From the NCBI GenBank assembly GCA_948888345.1, contig CAQTPN010000097.1, positions 1 through 6,100 on the forward strand: a stretch of DNA of 6,100 nt, read 5' to 3'. Of the stretch, positions 1-5,241 are shown one piece after another. The notes beneath the pieces were generated by a model. The model saw only the letters and a program-made list of their open reading frames with translations. It did not search any database and was not told the DNA's origin. Position 1 is the first letter of the stretch. Every line of letters begins with the position of its first letter. The position numbers were made by a program, and so were the translations under genes. This DNA is from an uncultured bacterium. GTDB taxonomy: Bacteria > Cyanobacteriota > Vampirovibrionia > Gastranaerophilales > Gastranaerophilaceae.

Positions 1-332
1 TTGTGGATACCATTTTTGATGATGCCAATACTGATAAACAGGAAAATAAAAATGAGACAAAACCGGAAGAAAAACCTAAAAAAGTTTCAAGAAAAACTAA
101 AAAAACTATGAAAAAACTTGAGGCTGAAGCTAACAGTGAAGGCGCACAGACACCGCCTGATGTGCAGAAAGCGGTTGAAAACACGCCTCAAAATCCTCAA
201 AATACCTCTGATGCTTCTGTGGAAGAAAAACCTAAAAGAAGAGGCAGAAAACCTTCGGCTAAGACGGCTGCAGAAGGCAGTGCAAAGAAAACTTCAAGAA
301 CAAAAACCGTTTCTAAGGAAACAAAGGAGTAG
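1..332 (+). CDS. 3' end of a gene encoding a protein with a Lys/Glu/Pro-rich, AT-hook-like tail (5' partial)
   Basis: The frame is open to the left edge, with its first complete codon at 3, and ends at TAG 330-332. A GTG at position 3 could be read as a start, but no ribosome binding site is visible in the two bases before it, so I treat this as the C-terminal part of a longer protein. The visible 109 residues are low in complexity and hydrophilic, rich in Lys, Glu, Thr, Ala and Pro, with no hydrophobic segment or catalytic motif. Two related blocks occur, EEKPKKVSRKTKK (about 22-34) and EEKPKRRGRKPSAK (about 74-87). The second contains RRGRKP, which resembles an AT-hook. Such basic tails are often disordered and bind nucleic acid, but that is inference; the folded domain lies outside the window. 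The next gene starts 3 nt after the stop, which suggests co-transcription. I do not recognise the protein. Confidence 0.6.
   Translation, partial: VDTIFDDANTDKQENKNETKPEEKPKKVSRKTKKTMKKLEAEANSEGAQTPPDVQKAVENTPQNPQNTSDASVEEKPKRRGRKPSAKTAAEGSAKKTSRTKTVSKETKE
323..329 (+). promoter_or_regulatory. Ribosome binding site for the 336 gene
   Basis: AAAGGAG sits 6 nt before the ATG at 336 and just before the TAG stop of the upstream gene. It supports the ATG at 336 as the start and suggests translational coupling of the two genes. Confidence 0.7.
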
Positions 333-335
333 CAA

Positions 336-887
336 ATGAAATGCCGCAGTAAATGGCTTTTAATTATCTTTATGGTGCTTTTTGGCTTAAATGTCAGCGT
401 TTTTGCCGAAAATCCGCCAATACCTTCCGAAAGCGATATCCAAACGGAAACAAATATTGACGCTTCAAAGAAAATTCAATTAAAAGCTCCGATTGAGCAG
501 GAATTAACTGAAGAGGAAAGAATAAAAGCGGAGCAAGAGGCAAAAATTAAGGAAGAACTTACCAATGAGCAGAAGCAATTGGGTGAGGCTGCCCCGCTGA
601 AGGTTGAAGACAGCGACTTTGACCCTAATGTTAATGAGGAATTAACAAAAACTGTTATCCCCGATACCGGAAACGAATTAATGAAACTGATTTCTATGTT
701 TGCAAAAGTAATGCTGGGCGTGATAATTGCAACGGGGATTATATATTTTCTCCTCCTTGGAACAAGGAATTTTTTCCATCCGAAACTTCCGGAAAAAGGC
801 GAAGAAGATTTTGATATAAGGGATTTAAATTCTCCAAAAACAATGGATGAGGCCCTAAAGTCCTTTCTTGACAGAACGGGTGAATAA
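336..887 (+). CDS. Putative exported single-span membrane protein of unknown function
   Basis: The protein has 183 residues and starts at an ATG with a good ribosome binding site. Residues 1-24 look like a signal peptide: basic start MKCRSK, a hydrophobic core to about residue 18, and a likely cleavage site after VFA at 22-24. Residues 25-115 are hydrophilic and acidic; 53-83 (TEEERIKAEQEAKIKEELTN and flanks) is Glu/Lys rich and could form a coiled coil. A second hydrophobic helix lies at about 118-142 (ISMFAKVMLGVIIATGIIYF at its core), followed by a short charged tail of about 40 residues. The inferred topology is an exported region, one membrane span and a cytoplasmic tail. The layout resembles FliO-like proteins, but no flagellar gene is nearby and I see no motif to support that name. 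It is probably co-transcribed with the gene before it and ends before the hairpin at 910-936. I do not recognise the family. Confidence 0.75.
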   Translation: MKCRSKWLLIIFMVLFGLNVSVFAENPPIPSESDIQTETNIDASKKIQLKAPIEQELTEEERIKAEQEAKIKEELTNEQKQLGEAAPLKVEDSDFDPNVNEELTKTVIPDTGNELMKLISMFAKVMLGVIIATGIIYFLLLGTRNFFHPKLPEKGEEDFDIRDLNSPKTMDEALKSFLDRTGE

Positions 888-909
888 AAGATAAAAGGTA
901 AATATATTT

Positions 910-937
910 AAAAAGCAGACAAAATGTCTGCTTTTTT
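910..937. terminator. Bidirectional intrinsic terminator between convergent genes
   Basis: An 11-bp perfect stem, AAAAAGCAGAC at 910-920 pairing with GTCTGCTTTTT at 926-936, encloses the 5-nt loop AAAAT. On the plus strand the stem ends in a T-run (932-937); on the minus strand the A-run at 910-914 reads as a T-run. It lies 22 nt after the rightward gene ending at 887 and 1 nt after the stop of the leftward gene ending at 939, so it can serve both. Confidence 0.85.
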
Positions 938-938
938 G

Positions 939-1223
939 TTATGCAATAAGGGTTTGGGATTGTATCTGCTGTGCTTGAATAAGCTTGATATCAGGCTTTC
1001 CCTGTTTTTTGAGGAGCGCGCTTACAATTTTTGGCATCTGGCATACGAAAGAATAGTGTCCTTTATTTATTGAGCATTTTGCGCAATTGCAGCGGATTGA
1101 ATAACACTCATAAGCTTGAAGTGTCCAGTTTTGAACTATGGAATCGGAAATTTCCCCGTTTGTCTGGGGTAAAAATATTTCACTCTTTTTGAAATTTCCG
1201 TAAATCTTAGAATTTTTCAACAT
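939..1223 (-). CDS. Small cysteine-rich protein of unknown function
   Basis: This leftward gene encodes 94 residues. It starts at ATG 1223-1221 and stops at TAA 941-939. Upstream on its own strand is AGAGGTG (1234-1228), a good ribosome binding site, and it ends right at a two-way terminator; both support a real gene. The core from about residue 33 contains W33, then C40, C45, C47, C50 and C61 in the pattern C-x4-C-x-C-x2-C-x10-C, with H56 between the last two. This could bind a metal or an iron-sulfur cluster, or form disulfides if exported, but no signal peptide or membrane span is present, so a cytoplasmic location is likely. The C-terminus (62-94) is Lys/Gln rich and probably helical. I do not recognise the family. 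It stands alone on its strand, divergent from the glycosyltransferase gene and convergent with the 336-887 gene. Confidence 0.65.
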   Translation of the reverse strand: MLKNSKIYGNFKKSEIFLPQTNGEISDSIVQNWTLQAYECYSIRCNCAKCSINKGHYSFVCQMPKIVSALLKKQGKPDIKLIQAQQIQSQTLIA

Positions 1224-1263
1224 AAAACACCTCTAAACACAAACAAAATTAAACCAATAGCCC

Positions 1264-1291
1264 TTTATATTTTTATTTTAACATTTGTCCC
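1264..1291 (-). promoter_or_regulatory. Candidate promoter of the cysteine-rich gene
   Basis: Read on the minus strand, GGGACA (1291-1286, four of six matches to TTGACA) is followed after 16 nt by TATAAA (1269-1264). Transcription would begin near 1257, leaving a leader of about 34 nt that includes the ribosome binding site at 1234-1228. In such AT-rich DNA, chance matches are common. Confidence 0.35.
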
Positions 1292-1304
1292 ATTCGTTTT
1301 TTAT

Positions 1305-1369
1305 CCGTTAAATAGACTAAATATATGATGATAAAATTTTATTTTTTGCTTTTTGCCGTTAAATACTAA
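1305..1369 (+). repeat. Imperfect direct repeat CCGTTAAATA(GA)CTAA, two copies
   Basis: CCGTTAAATAGACTAA at 1305-1320 recurs as CCGTTAAATACTAA at 1356-1369, differing by a 2-nt insertion. Both copies follow a T-run. The starts are 51 nt apart, close to five helical turns. The copies lie in the divergent promoter region, each roughly 50-70 nt upstream of the start site I predict for one of the two flanking genes. This could be a pair of regulator binding sites. Confidence 0.45.
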
Positions 1370-1408
1370 GTTATATTTCTTAAACTTTCTTATTTTTTGA
1401 ATTATTTA

Positions 1409-1417
1409 TGCTAATAT
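1409..1417 (+). promoter_or_regulatory. Candidate extended -10 promoter of the glycosyltransferase-mur-ddl unit
   Basis: TGCTAATAT has the TGn extension before a -10-like hexamer (TAATAT, four of six). No good -35 box is found at the normal distance, which is tolerable for an extended -10 promoter. Transcription would begin near 1424, about 48 nt before the preferred ATG at 1472. Confidence 0.35.
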
Positions 1418-1471
1418 AAAGATTAAATTAAGAAACGGTATTATGAATGTGTGAAATGCCTTGAGGGGGTA

Positions 1472-2782
1472 ATGAAAGATAGGATATCTTTGCTTTTAAT
1501 AATGTGTTTTCTGCTGGCATTTTTGATAATTTTCCAGAATTATTTTGATACCTTCTGGGCGATTGTATTCTTAATCGCTTTTATGTCGCTTTATATGCTT
1601 TATATGTATATTGCAATTAAGCACCAGAGAAGGAAGCTGAGAAAAAATCCCACCCCTTTGGAATGCAGCTATAAGCCCTTTATTTCAATTATGATTCCAT
1701 GCCATAACGAAGAGGATGTTATTGAAGATACGGTTAATAATATTCTTGAAGTGGATTATTCAGATTATGAAATTATTTTAATTGACGACAGGTCTTCTGA
1801 TAGAACTCCTGAAATTATTAAAAATCTTGAAGAGAAATTTGCAAAAGTTAAAATTTTACTTAGAAAAGAAGGGGATTTTCCCGGTAAATCCGCAGTTTTG
1901 AATGATGCTATGAAAATTGCAAAAGGGGAAGCCATTCTTGTATTTGATGCAGATGCTAAAATTCAGAGTGATTTTATTAAAAAGGTATTAATTAAGCTTG
2001 AGCCGAAAGATGTTGGCGCAGTTCAGGCCAGAAAAACCATTATTAATGCAAAGCAAAATTTCCTTACCGCATGCCAGTATAATGAATATGTTATGGATAC
2101 TCATCTTCAAATCGGAAGGGATGCAGTCAGAGGTGCGGTTGAGCTCCGCGGAAACGGTGAAATTATTAAAAGGGAAGCCCTGCTTGATATAAACGGCTGG
2201 AATAATGAAACAATAACCGATGACCTTGATATGTCTACAAGGCTTCATATTAAAGGCTGGGATATCAGGTTTGCATCAGATGCCGTTGTTTATGAAGAAG
2301 GGGTTATAACGTTTCCTGCGCTTGTAAGGCAGAGAAGAAGGTGGGTTGAAGGTTCTATCAGGCGTTATTTGGAATATGCTCTTGATATATTATTTACAAA
2401 AGATATGACATTAAGGGTCGGTTTTGATTTAATTGCCTACATTTCAGAGTTTTTATTGCCGTTTTCTCTTGTGTCGGAAATTACAATTCAGGCTTTTCGC
2501 TTTGTAAAAGGATATTCAAATGACATCCTGTCTTCCCTTGTTCTTGTTGCATGTACTGCGGTTTTCTTTGCCTCAGGTTTAATATACAGTCTTAGAAAAT
2601 ACAGTCACTACGGTTTTTTCAGAGCAATTTACGAAGCTCTTATAACGGCTGTTTATGTTGTTACAATCTGGTTTCCGATTGTATTGTTTATTATATTTAA
2701 AATCGTATTTACAAGAAAAACCATGGATTGGGGCAAGACGCAGCATGGGGTATCGGATGTTACCCTTAAGGAGGCAGTTTAG
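1472..2782 (+). CDS. Membrane-bound family 2 glycosyltransferase (PgaC/BcsA-like polysaccharide synthase)
   Basis: The protein likely transfers sugar from a nucleotide sugar to a growing chain at the inner face of the membrane. I chose ATG 1472 (436 residues) because GAGGGGG (1463-1469) precedes it; an in-frame GTG at 1451 would add 7 residues but has no visible binding site. Two membrane helices lie at about 5-22 and 27-50. The GT-A catalytic domain carries IPCHNEE (75-81), DDRSSD (105-110), the metal-binding DADA (159-162), TDDLD (249-253, likely general base) and QRRRW (287-291), the full set for processive GT2 enzymes. Three further helices lie at about 318-340, 350-372 and 387-413, then W420 and a QHG motif near the C-terminus. 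There is no PilZ domain. Length and layout fit PgaC/IcaA-type beta-glycan synthases, but the sugar and product cannot be told. The stop codon directly abuts the murC ATG, so this is the first gene of the mur unit. Confidence 0.9.
   Translation: MKDRISLLLIMCFLLAFLIIFQNYFDTFWAIVFLIAFMSLYMLYMYIAIKHQRRKLRKNPTPLECSYKPFISIMIPCHNEEDVIEDTVNNILEVDYSDYEIILIDDRSSDRTPEIIKNLEEKFAKVKILLRKEGDFPGKSAVLNDAMKIAKGEAILVFDADAKIQSDFIKKVLIKLEPKDVGAVQARKTIINAKQNFLTACQYNEYVMDTHLQIGRDAVRGAVELRGNGEIIKREALLDINGWNNETITDDLDMSTRLHIKGWDIRFASDAVVYEEGVITFPALVRQRRRWVEGSIRRYLEYALDILFTKDMTLRVGFDLIAYISEFLLPFSLVSEITIQAFRFVKGYSNDILSSLVLVACTAVFFASGLIYSLRKYSHYGFFRAIYEALITAVYVVTIWFPIVLFIIFKIVFTRKTMDWGKTQHGVSDVTLKEAV
2768..2774 (+). promoter_or_regulatory. 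Strong ribosome binding site for murC
   Basis: AAGGAGG lies 8 nt before the murC ATG at 2783, inside the last codons of the glycosyltransferase gene. It fixes the murC start at 2783 and so the N-terminal extension of the product. Confidence 0.75.
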
Positions 2783-4306
2783 ATGCCGATGCTTTTTGAT
2801 ATATTTAAATTTTTTCATCATACATCAAAAAGGCCTTTTGATGGTCTGAAAAAAGGTGACAGCTTTCATTTTATAGCTATGGGCGGAGTAGGCCAGAGTG
2901 CGCTTGCAAAAATTTTAATAAAACTGGGGTATAATGTTTCAGGTTCCGATATTTCCCGTTCAAAATATTTAAATGAACTTGAAAATCTTGGTGCAAAGGT
3001 GTTTGTAGGTCATAGTGCAGACAATGTTCCGAACGATTGTTTTGTTGTCATTTCAACCGCAATAAAAGAGGATAATCCTGAATATATAAAAGCAAAGGAA
3101 CTTGGGCTTACAATCCTTCACCGTTCTGATTTATTGCTTGCTATTACACGTGAATTTCCATTAACTATTGGTTTTGCGGGAACCCATGGTAAAACAACAA
3201 CATCCGGCCTTTGCTCGTATCTGCTTGAAAAAATAAATGCAAACCCTGCTTATGCTGTGGGCGGAATAATTCCCGATTTAAATACAAACGCAAATGCCTC
3301 AAAAAAATCTCCTCTTTTTGTGGCGGAGCTTGATGAAAGTGACGGCACAATTGTTAAATATTCACCGGAAATTTTTGTTATAAATAATCTTGAAGCTGAC
3401 CATCCGGATTTTTATAAAAACGGATTTGAAGATGTTCTTAAAACATTTAAAGATATGATAAAAAATCTTCCGGACGGCATTAAGATTATTGCAAATATTG
3501 ATGATGAAGGAGTTCTTGCTCTGTTAGACGAACTTCAAAATGAGAAATGCCTTAAAAATGCGGTTAAATTCTCTGTTGAAAATAATTCAAAAGAATTTTC
3601 TCCGGATATTATTGCAAAAAATTTAAGTTTTAACGAAACAGGTGCTGAATTTGATGTTGTTTATAAGAATGAAAACCTTGGCAGAATTTCAACTTCGCTG
3701 AAAGGGATTCATAATGTTTACAATACCCTTGCTGTGTGTGTTTCTTTAATTGAAGCGGGTTATAATTTTAATACATTTGTTCCTTATTTTAAAGGATTTT
3801 CAGGCATGGGCCGCAGGTTTCAAACCGTTTTTAAGGATGAAAGCTTTGAAATTATTGATGATTATGCCCATCATCCAAGTGAAATCAAGGCAACGCTAAA
3901 AGCGGCATACGAATATAAGGAAAAAACAAAAAAAGACAGAGTTGTGGCGATTTTTCAGCCCCACAGATATTCAAGATTAAAATCCTTATGGAATGAATTT
4001 CTTGACAGCTTCGAAAACTGCGATGTTTTAATTGCGGCAGATGCCTATTCTGCCGGAGATGAATTTGACCCTGAATTTAATTCAAAAAACTTTATAGAAA
4101 AATTTAAAGAAAAATACCCTTCAAAGCCCGCATTTTATATTGAGGGGAAAATAATTGATATTATACCTGCGGTTAAAGAAAAAATTTCCTGCAATCAGGA
4201 AAATTTAAGTGATATCATTTTAACTCTCGGTGCCGGTGATATTACAAAACTCGGCGCAAAGCTTGGGGAAGAATTAGTAAAGGAAAAAGGGAAGGAAAAT
4301 TTATGA
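2783..4306 (+). CDS. murC: UDP-N-acetylmuramate--L-alanine ligase
   Basis: MurC (EC 6.3.2.8) uses ATP to join L-alanine to UDP-MurNAc in the cytoplasm, the first step in building the stem peptide. The protein has 507 residues, a little longer than usual because of about 20-25 extra N-terminal residues. Motifs in order: Rossmann-type GGVGQSA (34-40); GHSADN (76-81); ATP-binding GTHGKTTT (133-140); ELDESDGT (182-189); NNLEADHPDFY (201-211); HNVYNTLAV (310-318); GMGRRFQ (341-347); DDYAHHPSEI (359-368), the MurC signature; FQPHRYSR (391-398); DAYSAGD (420-426); GAGDI (483-487). All three Mur ligase domains are complete. In the first motif, A32 and Q38 stand where Gly and Met are usual in HFIGIGGxGMS. 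The gene follows the glycosyltransferase with no gap, and its TGA overlaps the murB ATG (ATGA). Confidence 0.97.
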   Translation: MPMLFDIFKFFHHTSKRPFDGLKKGDSFHFIAMGGVGQSALAKILIKLGYNVSGSDISRSKYLNELENLGAKVFVGHSADNVPNDCFVVISTAIKEDNPEYIKAKELGLTILHRSDLLLAITREFPLTIGFAGTHGKTTTSGLCSYLLEKINANPAYAVGGIIPDLNTNANASKKSPLFVAELDESDGTIVKYSPEIFVINNLEADHPDFYKNGFEDVLKTFKDMIKNLPDGIKIIANIDDEGVLALLDELQNEKCLKNAVKFSVENNSKEFSPDIIAKNLSFNETGAEFDVVYKNENLGRISTSLKGIHNVYNTLAVCVSLIEAGYNFNTFVPYFKGFSGMGRRFQTVFKDESFEIIDDYAHHPSEIKATLKAAYEYKEKTKKDRVVAIFQPHRYSRLKSLWNEFLDSFENCDVLIAADAYSAGDEFDPEFNSKNFIEKFKEKYPSKPAFYIEGKIIDIIPAVKEKISCNQENLSDIILTLGAGDITKLGAKLGEELVKEKGKENL

Positions 4307-5241
4307 AAGAAATTGAACACAGAATAAATTATGACCTGAAAGCCTTTAATACTTTGCGCATTTCATCAATTGCAGATGATATTTATCTTCCAAAAACCAT
4401 GGATGAAATTAAGCTTTTGCTTGCAAATCTTGATAATCCAGTAATAGTTGGGTGCGGTTCAAATATTTTATTTTCTTCATCAGGTGTAAAAAGGCCTGTA
4501 ATTGTAACAAAGCATCTTGATAAAGTTACGGTTAATCCTCCTGTAATTGAAGCACAGGCAGGTGTTTCTACTGTTAAATTATCAAATATGGCTTTTGAAT
4601 TAAGACTCACGGGGTTTGAATTTTTATCGGGTCTGCCGGCAACTCTTGGCGGTGCCGTTGCAATGAATGCCGGTGCTAATGCTCAGGCAATTTCTGATTA
4701 TTTTATCTGTGCAACTCTTTATGATACAAAAGAGGATAAAATTATTGAATTAAACAGGGAAGAAATGGAATTTTCCTATAGAACCTCCCTTTTAAAGAAG
4801 AATCCGGGACGTTACGTTTTGCTTTCTGCTAAATTTGAACTTATGGAAGCTGATAGCTATGTTGCAATTAAACAAATGATGGATGATATTGTAGAAAAGC
4901 GTAAAAAAACCCAGCCGGGCCTAAAAGAGCCAAATATAGGCTGTGCGTTTAAAAATCCTGTAAATAAAGACGGGCAGACTGTTTCAGCCGGAAAATTAAT
5001 TGATGAAGTCGGATTAAAAGGCCATCTTGAGGGCGGAGCTATGGTTTATTTTAACCATGCCAATTTTATAATTAACTTTAATGAAGCAACAAGCATGGAT
5101 TATATTAATCTTATGCGCGAAATGCAAAGACTTGTTTTTGATAGATTTGACATCATGCTTGAACCTGAAGTTATTTATATAGGTTCTGATAAGAAGGAAA
5201 CGGAATTATGGAATACACTGATAAATGCCAAAAACAATTAA
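4303..5241 (+). CDS. murB: UDP-N-acetylenolpyruvoylglucosamine reductase (type II MurB)
   Basis: MurB (EC 1.3.1.98) is a cytoplasmic FAD enzyme that uses NADPH to reduce the enolpyruvyl group of UDP-GlcNAc-enolpyruvate, giving UDP-MurNAc, the substrate of MurC. The 312 residues and motif layout fit the shorter type II form. The FAD-binding domain shows NTLRI (16-20), GCGSNILF (50-57), GFEFLSGLPATLGGAVAMNA (104-123) and FSYRTS (157-162). The C-terminal domain has TQPG (203-206), GCAFKNP (213-219), AGKLIDEVGLKG (229-240), HANFIIN (252-258) and LEPEV (286-290) with the catalytic Glu. In most MurBs the second residue of GCAFKNP is the proton-donating Ser; here it is C214. GAAGGA (4291-4296) is the ribosome binding site, 6 nt from the ATG. 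The start overlaps the murC stop by 4 nt, and the end overlaps ddl by 34 nt, so all three are probably coupled in translation. Confidence 0.96.
   Translation: MKEIEHRINYDLKAFNTLRISSIADDIYLPKTMDEIKLLLANLDNPVIVGCGSNILFSSSGVKRPVIVTKHLDKVTVNPPVIEAQAGVSTVKLSNMAFELRLTGFEFLSGLPATLGGAVAMNAGANAQAISDYFICATLYDTKEDKIIELNREEMEFSYRTSLLKKNPGRYVLLSAKFELMEADSYVAIKQMMDDIVEKRKKTQPGLKEPNIGCAFKNPVNKDGQTVSAGKLIDEVGLKGHLEGGAMVYFNHANFIINFNEATSMDYINLMREMQRLVFDRFDIMLEPEVIYIGSDKKETELWNTLINAKNN
5193..5198 (+). promoter_or_regulatory. Ribosome binding site for ddl, inside murB
   Basis: GAAGGA lies 9 nt before ATG 5208. No other standard start codon exists between 5208 and the conserved ddl N-terminus at about 5262, so this site settles the start. 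Confidence 0.65.

Larger units (their letters stand above)
1224..1450. promoter_or_regulatory. Divergent intergenic promoter region
   Basis: This very AT-rich stretch of about 230 bp separates the leftward cysteine-rich gene from the rightward glycosyltransferase-mur-ddl unit and must hold promoters for both directions. It contains candidate promoter elements on each strand and an imperfect direct repeat (1305-1320 and 1356-1369), listed separately. I see no convincing ORF, tRNA, riboswitch or strong GC-rich hairpin in it. Confidence 0.6.

Noticed and set aside
1331..1342. Palindrome ATAAAATTTTAT as an operator or terminator
   Set aside because: It is pure A/T with no loop, in DNA where such palindromes are expected by chance.
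1443..1454. Tiny leader ORF ATG-AAT-GTG-TGA before the glycosyltransferase
   Set aside because: Three codons with no binding site; no attenuator hairpin follows it.
1451..1471. GTG at 1451 as the start of the glycosyltransferase
   Set aside because: It has no upstream ribosome binding site, while GAGGGGG directly precedes the in-frame ATG at 1472.
1988..2248. Leftward ORF inside the glycosyltransferase gene
   Set aside because: Shadow of a gene with full catalytic motifs on the other strand; no binding site or family features.
834..4407. Recurring PKTMDE/RKTMDW peptides in three proteins (near 834, 2715 and 4390)
   Set aside because: Only five or six residues are shared in unrelated contexts; I take it as coincidence rather than a repeat.
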